Shown in pieces: positions 1-8,427 of a stretch of 64,000 bases of DNA. Source of the stretch: Streptomyces canus. GTDB lineage: Bacteria; Actinomycetota; Actinomycetes; Streptomycetales; Streptomycetaceae. The stretch is taken from contig NZ_CP107989.1 of assembly GCF_041435015.1 (NCBI RefSeq), positions 8,990,001 through 9,054,000 on the forward strand, given 5' to 3'. The notes under the pieces were generated by a model that did not search any database, was not told where the DNA came from, and saw nothing but the letters and a program-made list of their open reading frames with translations. Made by a program: the position numbers and the translations under genes. How positions within the stretch are numbered: position 1 is the stretch's first letter; every line of letters begins with the position of its first letter.

Positions 1-19
1 TTGGGCTTTTAAGCCTCCT

Positions 20-436
20 TTACTCCGCGCGTACCGTCACCCGCCGTACGAGCAGGTACATCTCGCATCCCAGGCAGTACCCGAACGTGGCGTTCAGGAA
101 GGCGGCCGCGAGTGCCGCTCCGGTCGCTGCGAGCCCGAGCCACTCCGGTCCGACCCCGAAACCCACGAGTCCCAGCCCCGCGAAGGCGAGCCCCACCGCC
201 TGCGCGAACCGCGGCGGTTCCGGCGCCTCGAACTCGGTCGGCGGCCCGATCCGTGGGCGTACGGCCTTGCGGAACAGCCAGCCGTACGGCGAGCGGCCCA
301 CCCCGCCCGCCGCGCCCAGGGCGAACGCCAGCGTCTGCCAGGCCAGCAACCAGGCGCTGCCCGTGATCAGAACGGCCGCCAGCACGACGGTCGTCACGGC
401 CGCGCCGAAGCGCGGCCCCCTTGCATCAATGTCCAT
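20..436 (-). CDS. DUF4395 family integral membrane protein
   Basis: Small membrane protein of 138 residues with hydrophobic segments at about residues 13-40, 78-97 and 99-116. It ends in a Cys-Leu-Gly-Cys pair (C121, C124) followed by Tyr, the pattern I associate with the DUF4395 family. The biochemical role of the family is not established. The gene is divergent from a membrane-tethered thioredoxin 56 bp away, so a thiol-disulfide exchange role at the membrane is a reasonable inference: the CxxC here could hand electrons to or from the thioredoxin CxxC. The ATG at 436 is the natural start. The stop lies 20 bases from the window edge, so the gene is complete. Confidence 0.8.
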   Translation of the reverse strand: MDIDARGPRFGAAVTTVVLAAVLITGSAWLLAWQTLAFALGAAGGVGRSPYGWLFRKAVRPRIGPPTEFEAPEPPRFAQAVGLAFAGLGLVGFGVGPEWLGLAATGAALAAAFLNATFGYCLGCEMYLLVRRVTVRAE

Positions 437-492
437 GAATCAAGCATTCCGCAACGGGGAGACTTGGAGGGGGCGGGAATCTTTGCAGTCTC

Positions 493-924
493 GTGAATGC
501 TGTGCAGGTGATGACCGGACTTGTGGTGTGCGTGGCGGTGCTCGCGGCGGCGAGCGCCTATGGGGTGCTGCAGCGGCGGCGGAGCGGGAGAGTACGGGTG
601 CGCGGGCGCGACGACGGCAAGAGGCTCGGCGCGGCCGAGTTGGGCGAGGAACTCGGCGAACGCGCCACGCTCGTCCAGTTCTCCAGCGCCTTCTGCGCGC
701 CCTGCCGGGCGACCCGGCGGGTGTTGGGCGAGGTCGCCGGCATGGTCCCGGGCGTCGCCCATGTCGAGATCGACGCGGAGAAGAACCTCGACCTGGTCCG
801 CGAACTCGACATCCTCAAGACGCCGACCGTACTGGTCCTCGACGCCGACGGCCGGGTCGTGCGGCGGGCCACCGGCCAGCCACGCAAGGCGGACGTCATC
901 GCGGCGGTCGGGGAGGCGGTTTGA
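493..924 (+). CDS. Membrane-anchored thioredoxin-like protein
   Basis: Thioredoxin-fold protein of 143 residues. Residues 5-25 form one N-terminal hydrophobic anchor; the thioredoxin domain spans about residues 45-143. The active site is FCAPC (C68 and C71), and the cis-proline loop is visible as LKTPTVLVL. Expected role: reduction or exchange of disulfides by a domain tethered to the membrane. The start is GTG at 493. It is divergent from the DUF4395 gene, which carries its own CxxC, so the two probably act together. The CAPC active site differs from the classic CGPC and should shift the redox potential. Confidence 0.85.
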   Translation: MNAVQVMTGLVVCVAVLAAASAYGVLQRRRSGRVRVRGRDDGKRLGAAELGEELGERATLVQFSSAFCAPCRATRRVLGEVAGMVPGVAHVEIDAEKNLDLVRELDILKTPTVLVLDADGRVVRRATGQPRKADVIAAVGEAV

Positions 925-1007
925 CACGGGTTGCGCCCACGGTGAGGCATCTCCCAGATGCCGGAACGTACTTGACTGTGCACCGCACCTATCGTCAACC
1001 TGACCGT

Positions 1008-1088
1008 ATGCCTACGGAACTCCTTCTGTTCGGGCGGGTCCACGTCGACCTCGCCCGCACCGCGAGCGCGCGCTGTCCGGCTTGTTGA
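1008..1088 (+). CDS. Putative Cys-ending leader peptide (attenuator type)
   Basis: A 26-residue open frame (ATG 1008, TGA 1086-1088) ending 44 bp before the flavin reductase start. It reads MPTELLLFGRVHVDL, then ARTASARCPAC. The HVDL...SA.C core resembles short peptides often annotated as putative leader peptides upstream of sulfur and redox genes in Streptomyces. Two cysteine codons lie within the last four codons, as expected for a cysteine-sensing attenuator in which ribosome stalling alters translation or termination downstream. No antiterminator structure was established by eye. The peptide pattern is visible; the regulatory mechanism is inferred. Confidence 0.6.
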   Translation: MPTELLLFGRVHVDLARTASARCPAC

Positions 1089-1132
1089 GCAGCCACGGTC
1101 CAGCTCGACACTCCTCGCAGAAGGACATCCCC

Positions 1133-1642
1133 ATGACGGCCACGCCCGACCTCGGCGCCCCTCGACTCGCCTCCCCCGACCTCCTGCGGTCCGTCTTCCG
1201 GCGGCACGCGGCAGGCGTCGCCGTGATCACCGCGAGCGGTGACGCAGGCCCGGTCGGCTTCACCGCCACGTCCCTCGCCTCGGTCTCCGCCGAACCGCCG
1301 ATGCTCTCCTTCGGGATCGGCACGGGCGCCTCCAGCTGGCCCGCGATATCCCGGGCGGAGCACGTCGGCGTCCACGTACTCGGTGAGCACCAGGAAGAAC
1401 TGGCCGCCACCTTCGCCCGCAGCGGTGCCGACCGCTTCGGCGCGCCCACCGCCTGGCGCGAGGGGCCCGAGGGGGTGCCCGTCCTCGACGACGTCCTCGC
1501 CTGGCTGGTGTGCCGGGTCGTCGCGCGCGTGCCCGCCGGGGATCACCGCGTCGTGCTGGCCGAGGTGCGGCTCGGCGACCCCGCCGGCGCCGGCCGGCCG
1601 CTCCTCTACCACCAGGGCCGGTTCAACGGCCTGCGCGACTGA
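1133..1642 (+). CDS. Flavin reductase family protein (FMN-binding split barrel)
   Basis: Protein of 169 residues with the flavin-reductase-like split-barrel signature: HAAGVAVITA, then GFTATSLASVSAEPPMLSF, and a C-terminal YHQGRFNGL. Members reduce FMN or FAD with NAD(P)H and supply reduced flavin to monooxygenases. The ATG at 1133 is preceded by GAAGGA at a good distance and is preferred over an upstream TTG at 1082. The Cys-ending leader peptide just upstream suggests sulfur-responsive control and hence a possible partner monooxygenase in sulfur-compound oxidation, though none is adjacent. The neighbouring etfBA genes are also flavin electron carriers but are separated by 226 bp. Confidence 0.85.
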   Translation: MTATPDLGAPRLASPDLLRSVFRRHAAGVAVITASGDAGPVGFTATSLASVSAEPPMLSFGIGTGASSWPAISRAEHVGVHVLGEHQEELAATFARSGADRFGAPTAWREGPEGVPVLDDVLAWLVCRVVARVPAGDHRVVLAEVRLGDPAGAGRPLLYHQGRFNGLRD

Positions 1643-1818
1643 TCGGCTCATCGGCCCTTCCGCTGTGGTGCGGGGCCGTCGAGTTCCGATTACGCTGCGT
1701 TGCGAAGGTCACAGTTCAAAGCGCTTGCTTAGCGGGCAGGAACTGTATGTACTGGTGAGTAATATTGCGGTCGGAGCGCAGCCCGCCCCGACCGGGATCG
1801 GCCGCTTGGGGCGCCTAT

Positions 1819-1837
1819 GCTGCCTGCAAGAGGCAGC
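1819..1837 (+). promoter_or_regulatory. Short hairpin in the etfB upstream region
   Basis: GCTGCCT, then five bases, then AGGCAGC form a perfect 7-bp stem 31 bp before the etfB start. It could be an operator or a small 5' UTR hairpin. No convincing promoter hexamers were fixed around it. Confidence 0.3.
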
Positions 1838-1868
1838 CGAAAAATGACGATGCAGTAGGAGAGCCGGC

Positions 1869-2657
1869 GTGAGCTTGAGGATCGTTGTCACTGTGAAGTA
1901 CGTGCCCGACGCCACCGGCGACCGGCACTTCGCCGATGACCTGACCGTCGACCGGGACGACGTGGACGGTCTGCTCTCCGAGCTCGATGAGTACGCGGTC
2001 GAGCAGGCGCTGCAGATCTCGGAGAACTCCGACGACGACATCGAGGTCACGGTCCTGACCGTGGGCCCCGAGGACGCCAAGGACGCGCTGCGCAAGGCGC
2101 TGTCGATGGGCGCCGACAAGGCCATCCACGTCGAGGACGACGACCTGCACGGCACCGACGCCCTCGGTACCTCGCTGGTGCTGGCCAAGGCCGTCGAGAA
2201 GGCCGGTTACGACCTGGTGATCTCCGGTATGGCCTCCACCGACGGCACGATGGGCGTGGTCCCGGCGCTGCTGGCCGAGCGTCTGGGTGTGCCGCAGGTG
2301 ACCCTGCTGTCCGAGGTTTCCGTCGAGGGCGGCACGGTCAAGGGCCGCCGCGACGGCGACTCCGCCACCGAGCAGCTGGAGGCCTCCCTCCCGGCCGTGG
2401 TGTCGGTGACCGACCAGTCGGGCGAGGCGCGTTACCCCTCCTTCAAGGGCATCATGGCGGCGAAGAAGAAGCCGGTTGAGGCGTGGGACCTGTCGGACCT
2501 GGACCTGGAGGCCGGGCAGGTCGGCCTGGAGGGTTCCTACACCACGGTCGACTCCGCCGCGGAGCGCCCGGCCCGTACCGCGGGCACGATCGTCAAGGAC
2601 GAGGGCGAGGGCGGCAAGCAGCTCGCCGAGTTCCTCGCGAGCCAGAAGTTCATCTAA
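1869..2657 (+). CDS. etfB: Electron transfer flavoprotein subunit beta
   Basis: ETF beta of 262 residues, the normal family length. It opens with VTVKYVPD and carries the conserved GMASTDGTMGVVPALLAERLG segment that contacts AMP and the alpha subunit. With EtfA it accepts electrons from acyl-CoA and other dehydrogenases and passes them toward the quinone pool. The GTG start at 1869 is preceded by AGGAGAG. EtfA follows 72 bp downstream in the same direction, the standard operon order. Nothing appears missing or truncated. Confidence 0.95.
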   Translation: MSLRIVVTVKYVPDATGDRHFADDLTVDRDDVDGLLSELDEYAVEQALQISENSDDDIEVTVLTVGPEDAKDALRKALSMGADKAIHVEDDDLHGTDALGTSLVLAKAVEKAGYDLVISGMASTDGTMGVVPALLAERLGVPQVTLLSEVSVEGGTVKGRRDGDSATEQLEASLPAVVSVTDQSGEARYPSFKGIMAAKKKPVEAWDLSDLDLEAGQVGLEGSYTTVDSAAERPARTAGTIVKDEGEGGKQLAEFLASQKFI

Positions 2658-2729
2658 GGGTCACTGGCCCGCTGAGGCTCAACCCCGTACCGCCCCCTCA
2701 GACTTCGCAATCCGCAGGAGAGCATTCCC

Positions 2730-3692
2730 ATGGCTGAAGTTCTCGTCTATGTCGATCACGTGGACGGTGCCGTCCGCAAGCCCACCCTGGAGCTGCTGAC
2801 CCTGGCCCGCCGTATCGGCGAGCCGGTCGCCGTCGCGCTGGGTGCCGGTGCCGCCGACACCGCCGCCGTGCTGGGCGAGCACGGCGCCGTCAAGGTCCTG
2901 ACCCACGACGCCTCCGAGTACGCCGACTACCTGGTCGTGCCCAAGGTCGACGCCCTGCAGGCCGCCGTCGAGGCCGTGTCCCCGGCCGCCGTGCTGGTGC
3001 CGTCCTCCGCCGAGGGCAAGGAGATCGCCGCCCGGCTCGCGCTGCGCATCGGCTCCGGCATCATCACCGACGCCGTCGACCTGGAAGCCGGCGACACCGG
3101 CCCGGTGGCCACCCAGTCGGTGTTCGCCGCCTCCTTCACCACCAAGTCCCGCGTCTCCCAGGGCACCCCGGTCATCACCGTCAAGCCCAACTCCGCCGCC
3201 GTCGAGGCCGCCCCGGCCACCCCCGCCGTCTCGGAGCTGAGTGTGGCCTTCTCCGCGCAGGCCACCGGCACCAAGGTCACCGGCCGGACCCCGCGCGAGT
3301 CGACCGGGCGCCCGGAGCTGACCGAGGCCGCGATCGTGGTCTCCGGCGGCCGCGGCGTCAACGGCTCCGAGAACTTCGCCATCATCGAAGCGCTCGCCGA
3401 CTCCCTCGGCGCGGCCGTCGGCGCCTCCCGCGCCGCGGTGGACGCGGGCTGGTACCCGCACACCAACCAGGTCGGCCAGACCGGCAAGAGTGTCTCGCCG
3501 CAGCTGTACATCGCCAACGGCATCTCCGGCGCGATCCAGCACCGGGCCGGCATGCAGACCTCCAAGACCATCGTGGCGGTCAACAAGGACGCCGAGGCCC
3601 CGATCTTCGACCTCGTCGACTACGGCGTCGTCGGCGACCTCTTCGACGTCGTCCCCGCCCTCACCCAGGAGATCAACACCCGCAAGGGCTGA
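2730..3692 (+). CDS. etfA: Electron transfer flavoprotein subunit alpha
   Basis: ETF alpha of 320 residues. The C-terminal FAD domain is typical: [48 protein letters not shown] and NKDAEAPIF. It binds the FAD that carries electrons from dehydrogenases to the respiratory chain. The ATG at 2730 follows GCAGGAGA. It forms an operon with etfB and ends at a strong hairpin shared with the convergent endonuclease gene. No sequence oddities are seen. Confidence 0.95.
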   Translation: MAEVLVYVDHVDGAVRKPTLELLTLARRIGEPVAVALGAGAADTAAVLGEHGAVKVLTHDASEYADYLVVPKVDALQAAVEAVSPAAVLVPSSAEGKEIAARLALRIGSGIITDAVDLEAGDTGPVATQSVFAASFTTKSRVSQGTPVITVKPNSAAVEAAPATPAVSELSVAFSAQATGTKVTGRTPRESTGRPELTEAAIVVSGGRGVNGSENFAIIEALADSLGAAVGASRAAVDAGWYPHTNQVGQTGKSVSPQLYIANGISGAIQHRAGMQTSKTIVAVNKDAEAPIFDLVDYGVVGDLFDVVPALTQEINTRKG

Positions 3693-3709
3693 TCCCGCTC
3701 CGGGCGTAC

Positions 3710-3747
3710 GAGGCCCCCGTGACCGCCGACGCGGTCGCGGGGGCCTC
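3710..3747. terminator. Bidirectional terminator between etfA and the endonuclease gene
   Basis: A 15-bp stem with one G-T wobble (arms 3710-3724 and 3733-3747, 8-nt loop) fills the 58-bp gap between two convergent genes. It lacks a long U tract, as is common in Streptomyces. Confidence 0.8.
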
Positions 3748-3750
3748 GGC

Positions 3751-4644
3751 TCATCCCAGGGTGACGGTGGCCTGCACCGGCAGGTGGTCGCTCGGGAACT
3801 GTCCGTTCATCTCGAAGGTGTTGATCGCGGCTCGGTGGACGGTGGCGCCGGGCGAGGTGAGGATCCAGTCGATGCGGTCGCCGTCGGGGGTGAGGGGTTT
3901 GTAGCCGTGGAAGGTGGCGTACTGCCTGCCACGTTCCGCGGCCGCGTCCCAGGTGTCGACGAGACCCGTGGCGAGGAGGGTGTCGTACGCCGGGTTGTGG
4001 TGGGCCGCGGCGTTGAAGTCGCCGGTCACCACCACCGGTGTCGAGCGGTCGAACTCGGCGATCTTCCGACCGAGGAACACGGCCGACCGCTCGCGCGCGT
4101 ACTGGCCCAGGTGGTCGAAGTGGGTGTTGAGGACGTGGAACTCCCGTCCGCCGACGGCCCGGTCGCGGAAGCGGACCCATGTGACGATCCGGGGGAGTGC
4201 TCCACCCCAGGTGTTCGAGCCGATGACCCTGGGCGTGTCGGAGAGCCAGTACGTGTCGTGCTCGACCGGGGCCAGGCGCCGGGTGTCGTAGAAGATCGCC
4301 GTGGACTCGTCGTGGCTGCCGCCCTCGCGGCCGGTGCCGATCCAGTCGTAGTGCGGTCCGAGGTCGGCGTGGATGTCGCGCAGTTGCTGGTAGAGGCCTT
4401 CCTGGGTGCCCATCAGGGTAGGGGCCTCCTGACGTAACAGTCGGCGCATCACCGGTCGGCGGGCGGCCCAGCTGTTGGGTTCGGAGGTGCTGGCGAAGCG
4501 GAGATTGAACGTCATGACATCGAGTCGGCGGTTGGACGGTTTGGCGGCGGAGGCCGGCAGCGTGCCCATCAGCGGCACGGTGACGGCGGCGGCCATGGCG
4601 GTTCTGAGGCCCATACGACGCGTCATTCTGTGGGTGTCCGACAT
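3751..4644 (-). CDS. Secreted endonuclease/exonuclease/phosphatase family protein
   Basis: Protein of 297 residues. The N terminus MTRRMGLRTAMAAAV...LPASAA is a signal sequence with a twin-arginine-like RR. The mature part has the EEP fold motifs: MTFNLRFAS, the catalytic Glu in MGTQEGL, VVTGDFNAAAH, and the terminal SDHLPVQATV with the Asp-His pair. The family cleaves phosphodiesters in nucleic acids, inositol phosphates or sphingolipids; the substrate here cannot be read. The ATG at 4644 is chosen because GGGAGG precedes it; longer upstream starts would bury the signal peptide. It is monocistronic and convergent with etfA. Confidence 0.85.
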   Translation of the reverse strand: MSDTHRMTRRMGLRTAMAAAVTVPLMGTLPASAAKPSNRRLDVMTFNLRFASTSEPNSWAARRPVMRRLLRQEAPTLMGTQEGLYQQLRDIHADLGPHYDWIGTGREGGSHDESTAIFYDTRRLAPVEHDTYWLSDTPRVIGSNTWGGALPRIVTWVRFRDRAVGGREFHVLNTHFDHLGQYARERSAVFLGRKIAEFDRSTPVVVTGDFNAAAHHNPAYDTLLATGLVDTWDAAAERGRQYATFHGYKPLTPDGDRIDWILTSPGATVHRAAINTFEMNGQFPSDHLPVQATVTLG

Positions 4645-4801
4645 GTTGTTCCCTCCCGACGGGACAGGATGAATGTTCGAACCGGAGTGCGGTAGAGGGC
4701 GTAGGGGTTCTCGGCACCTCGAATGAACGGGGTGGCTCATGCTGTGGACGGGGTGTTGACCGTCCGGAAGCTTCATGGATAACTTCGCTACGGATTGTTG
4801 A

Positions 4802-4816
4802 TTCCGTAGAGCGGAA
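4802..4816. promoter_or_regulatory. TTCCG-N5-CGGAA operator (IclR/AllR-like)
   Basis: A perfect inverted repeat, TTCCG TAGAG CGGAA, lies 16 bp before the aldolase start. The spacing and sequence resemble the palindrome I recall for the IclR-family allantoin regulator AllR of Streptomyces, where TTCCG and CGGAA flank five bases. The palindrome is visible; the regulator assignment is inference. Confidence 0.5.
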
Positions 4817-4832
4817 AACTGGAGGGTGTGGG

Positions 4833-6137
4833 ATGGGTCAGGGCCAGCAGGAGCAGGTGGCGACGAGCCTCGCGGGTGCCGTGAGCGAGGAGATCAGCGC
4901 CTCCCTCGCGCCGGTCGACGCCGAACTGGAGCGCCGCTACCCCGGAGACCCCGGCACCCGCCAGCCCGTGCACACCGTCTACGTCCCCGGTGACGTCTTC
5001 GCCTCCGACACCATCCGCTCCTGGGGCGACAAGGCCCTCGCCGCCCTCGACGAACACGCCCCGGACGCCGCGTCCTTCGCCGCCGTCCTCGGGTTGTCCG
5101 ACGACCTCGCCGAGCCCGTCTACACGCGCGTGCGCGCCAAGTTGGAGCACGAGCCGATCGAGGACCTGCGCGTCGACTTCGAGGACGGCTACGGCCCGCG
5201 CCCGGACGCCGAGGAGGACGAGACGGCGGCCCGCGCGGCACGAGTGATCGCCGAGGCGTACAAGAACGGCACGGCGGCCCCGTACATGGGCATCCGCATG
5301 AAGTGCATGGAGGCGGCCGTCCGGGACCGCGGCATCCGGACCCTCGACGTCTTCCTCACGGGCCTCATGGCGGCGGGCGGCCTGCCCGAGGGGCTGGTGC
5401 TGACCCTGCCGAAGGTGACCTACGCCGAGCAGGTCACCGCGTTCGTCCGGCTCCTGGAGGCCTTCGAGAAGGCGCACGGACTGGACTCGGGCCGACTCGG
5501 CTTCGAGATCCAGATCGAGACCAGCCAGTCCATCCTCGCCACCGACGGCACCGCCACCGTCGCCCGTATGATCCAGGCCGCCGAGGGCCGCGCCACCGGA
5601 CTGCACTACGGCACCTTCGACTACAGCGCCTGCCTCGGCGTCTCCGCCGCCCACCAGGCGAGTGACCACCCCGCCGCCGACCACGCGAAGGCGATCATGC
5701 AGGTCGCGGCCGCGGGCACCGGCGTACGGGTCTCGGACGGCTCCACGAACGTCCTGCCGATCGGCCCGACGGCGAAGGTCCACGACGCCTGGCGAGTGCA
5801 CTACGGCCTGACGCGCCGGGCGCTGGCCCGCGCCTACTACCAGGGCTGGGACATGCACCCCGGTCACATCCCCACCCGGTACGCGGCCGTGTTCGCCTTC
5901 TACCGAGAGGGCTTCGAGCAGGCTGCCGGCCGGCTGGCCCGGTACGCGGGCCGGGTCGGCGGCGACGTCATGGACGAGCCGGCCACCGCCAAGGCGCTCA
6001 GCGGCTATCTGCTGCGCGGCCTGGACTGCGGCGCCCTCGACATCGCCGAGGTGGCCCGGCTGACCGGTCTGACCCGGGCCGACCTGGAGGGGTACGCGGC
6101 ACCCCGGCGCGGTGACCTGACCGTCTCCACGAAGTAG
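4833..6137 (+). CDS. HpcH/HpaI aldolase/citrate-lyase-like protein (DUF6986 type)
   Basis: Protein of 434 residues with the citrate-lyase/aldolase TIM-barrel pattern: VDFEDGYG at about residue 113, LTLPKVTY, the metal-binding GFEIQIET near residue 223, then GLHYGTFDYSACLGV. Close relatives form the DUF6986 family of aldolase/citrate-lyase-like proteins in actinobacteria, sometimes labelled phosphoenolpyruvate kinase. The likely chemistry is C-C bond cleavage or formation with an oxoacid or acyl-CoA, but the substrate is unknown. The ATG at 4833 follows GGAGGGTGTGG. The AllR-like box immediately upstream suggests a link to ureide/glyoxylate metabolism, which is inference. Confidence 0.75.
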   Translation: MGQGQQEQVATSLAGAVSEEISASLAPVDAELERRYPGDPGTRQPVHTVYVPGDVFASDTIRSWGDKALAALDEHAPDAASFAAVLGLSDDLAEPVYTRVRAKLEHEPIEDLRVDFEDGYGPRPDAEEDETAARAARVIAEAYKNGTAAPYMGIRMKCMEAAVRDRGIRTLDVFLTGLMAAGGLPEGLVLTLPKVTYAEQVTAFVRLLEAFEKAHGLDSGRLGFEIQIETSQSILATDGTATVARMIQAAEGRATGLHYGTFDYSACLGVSAAHQASDHPAADHAKAIMQVAAAGTGVRVSDGSTNVLPIGPTAKVHDAWRVHYGLTRRALARAYYQGWDMHPGHIPTRYAAVFAFYREGFEQAAGRLARYAGRVGGDVMDEPATAKALSGYLLRGLDCGALDIAEVARLTGLTRADLEGYAAPRRGDLTVSTK

Positions 6138-6255
6138 CACGAAGGAGGCGGAGAAGTAGCGGCCCTGTCACGGTCGCAACCACCGGCTGAAGTCGTCACT
6201 CCTGCCCCGTAGGCTGTACGGCACGCATTGACGTGTTCACAGGAACGGGGCAGCG

Positions 6256-8427
6256 GTGTCTTCGGGGGAGACCAACGGAAAGGGCCAGGACGAAGCCGGT
6301 CGGCTGCTGGCCGGGCGCTATCGTGTCGTGGCCCAGCTCGGTCGCGGCGGCATGGGTGTGGTCTGGCGGGCCGTCGACGAGGTCCTCGGCCGCGAGGTTG
6401 CCGTCAAGGAACTGCGCACCTATACCGACGCCGACGGACCCGAACTCGCGGATTTGCGGCTGCGGATGCAGCGCGAGGCCCGTGCGGCGGCCCGGGTCCG
6501 GCATCCTGGCGTGGTCGCGGTGCACGACGTCGCGGAGGTCGACGGACGTCCGCTGATCGTCATGGAGCTGGTCGACGGGCCGTCCCTGGACGCCGTGCTG
6601 CGCAAGGACGGCCCCCTCGACCCGCGTGCGGCGGCCGGCATCGGCGCCAAGGTCATGGACGCGCTGGCCGCCGCCCACGAAGCCGGCGTACTGCACCGGG
6701 ACGTCAAGCCCGGCAACATCCTGCTCGACCGCTCGGGCCGGGTCCTGCTGACCGACTTCGGCATCGCCACCATGGAGGATCCGGGCGACGGCTCGGCCAC
6801 GAACCTCACCCGCACCGGCCATCTCGTCGGCTCTCTGGACTACATGGCCCCCGAGCGTGCCCAGGGTGCCGATCCGGGACCGGCCTCCGACGTGTGGGGC
6901 CTGGGCGCCACGCTGTACGCGGCGGTCGAGGGGGCCTCGCCGTTCCGCCGTACGTCGACGTTCTCCACGCTCACCGCGATCGTCGGCGAACCGCTCCCCG
7001 AATCCCACCGTGCCGGCCCCCTCGGCCCGGTTCTCCAGCGCCTGCTGGACAAGCGTCCCGAGGCACGCCCGGGGGCCGGGGAGGCGCGCGGGCTGCTGCA
7101 GGCGGTGGCGGACGGGGCAGGCCCGGACAGCCCCACGACGACCTTGCGGGGCCCGGCGGGTTCGACGGGTACGCCGGTTTCGGCGGGGCAGCCCGAGACG
7201 GCACCCGACGTTCCGGCGGCGCTGGCGGCGCCGGTGGTATCGGCCGGTCTCGGGCCGACGGACCCGACGAGGCCCGGGGCGGCGCCGGGGGCCGAACAGG
7301 ACCAGGGGCCAGGTGAGCACGAAACGGCGGGGACCGTGGCGGCCTCCAGGCAGGGGGCCGCGCAGCCGACCGCGCCCGAGGCGGCTGCCCTGCCCGGGAC
7401 TCCCGGGCAGGGCACGCCGGGTGCTCAGGACAGCGGTGCCTCCGGACAGCACGGGCAGCCTGCTGCGGGTGCTGCGGGTGCTGCGGGTGCTGCGGGTGCT
7501 GCGGGTGCTGCGGGTGCTGCGGGTGCTGCTGGGCAGGCCGGGGCCCCGGCGCCGTGGTGGGTGGCGTCCGCATCCCACGACGGCGGTCCGGGGCAACCCG
7601 GGCCCTACGAACACGGCTCGGGGGCGTTCGTCGCCGCTCCGGGACAGCCCGGGTCTCCGGCATACGGTCACGGCGCGTCCGGCCTCCACGACCCGCTCCC
7701 GACGGGCCCCATGACGACCGCCCCCCGGCCCCGCCGCAAGGGCCGCGCCCTGCTTGTCGCCGCGGCCGTCACCGCCGTTCTCGCGGTGGCCGGAACAGCC
7801 GTCGCCATGCTGAACAACTCGGGTGACGCCGAGGCCGACGCCCGTCCGACCGCGACCGCCGGCACGGCGACGGCCTCCACCTCCGCCTCCGCCTCCGCCC
7901 GCACCGACGCCGACCGATCCAGCAGTCCTGGGCCGACGGACGGGGACGACAAGAAGACTCCGAGCGCGAAGCAGACGTCCGGCGACGACGGGGGCTCCGA
8001 GCCCACGAGCCGGGCCTCCGCGTCCGCGACGGCCAACTCCTCCGGCGGCGGCACGACCGGGGGCGGCGGCTCGGACGGTTCGTCCGGCGGCAGCGGCTCC
8101 GGGGACGGTGGCACGACCGGGGGCGGCGGCTCCAGTATCCCTGCCCCGGCCTGCACCGCCATCGGCGGCGGCAAGTACAACTGCACCGTCTGGAAGACCG
8201 CCACCTCCTACACCGCCTCCGGCGCCGAGGCCGGTGTCCTCAACGCGGGCACCAACTACTTCTACTGCCAGTCGAACCTGGGCCGCCGCGAGACGTCCGG
8301 CCAGTGGACCAACGTCTGGTGGGCGAAGACGGACGACGACAGCGGCAACACCGGCGTCTACGTCAGCGACGTCTACCTCAAGGGCGGGAACAACGACGAG
8401 CCGGTGCCGGGACTCCCGGTCTGCTGA
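6256..8427 (+). CDS. Transmembrane Ser/Thr protein kinase with C-terminal extracellular domain
   Basis: Protein of 723 residues. Residues 20-290 form a Hanks-type kinase: glycine loop LGRGGMG near residue 28, Lys51 in AVKEL, HRDVKPGN at 147-154 and DFG at 167-169, so all catalytic residues are present. A long Ala/Gly/Pro/Gln linker follows, including eight Ala-Ala-Gly units at residues 403-426. One membrane span lies at about residues 493-518, then a Ser/Thr/Gly-rich stalk and a roughly 90-residue C-terminal domain with several Cys and Trp residues. The outside domain should sense an extracellular signal and does not look like PASTA repeats. GTG start at 6256. The 3' end overlaps the convergent gene by 55 bp. 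Confidence 0.9.
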   Translation: MSSGETNGKGQDEAGRLLAGRYRVVAQLGRGGMGVVWRAVDEVLGREVAVKELRTYTDADGPELADLRLRMQREARAAARVRHPGVVAVHDVAEVDGRPLIVMELVDGPSLDAVLRKDGPLDPRAAAGIGAKVMDALAAAHEAGVLHRDVKPGNILLDRSGRVLLTDFGIATMEDPGDGSATNLTRTGHLVGSLDYMAPERAQGADPGPASDVWGLGATLYAAVEGASPFRRTSTFSTLTAIVGEPLPESHRAGPLGPVLQRLLDKRPEARPGAGEARGLLQAVADGAGPDSPTTTLRGPAGSTGTPVSAGQPETAPDVPAALAAPVVSAGLGPTDPTRPGAAPGAEQDQGPGEHETAGTVAASRQGAAQPTAPEAAALPGTPGQGTPGAQDSGASGQHGQPAAGAAGAAGAAGAAGAAGAAGAAGQAGAPAPWWVASASHDGGPGQPGPYEHGSGAFVAAPGQPGSPAYGHGASGLHDPLPTGPMTTAPRPRRKGRALLVAAAVTAVLAVAGTAVAMLNNSGDAEADARPTATAGTATASTSASASARTDADRSSSPGPTDGDDKKTPSAKQTSGDDGGSEPTSRASASATANSSGGGTTGGGGSDGSSGGSGSGDGGTTGGGGSSIPAPACTAIGGGKYNCTVWKTATSYTASGAEAGVLNAGTNYFYCQSNLGRRETSGQWTNVWWAKTDDDSGNTGVYVSDVYLKGGNNDEPVPGLPVC
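7462..7533 (+). repeat. 9-bp tandem repeat GCTGCGGGT (8 units)
   Basis: Seven perfect copies of GCTGCGGGT (7462-7524) plus one variant copy encode (Ala-Ala-Gly)8 in the linker of the kinase. The copies are identical at the DNA level, so they are recent and prone to slippage. Each unit is in frame, so copy number changes linker length without breaking the gene. Confidence 0.95.

Noticed and set aside
7462..7533. Tandem repeat considered as a CRISPR-like or regulatory array
   Set aside because: Units are contiguous without spacers and encode an in-frame Ala-Ala-Gly linker.
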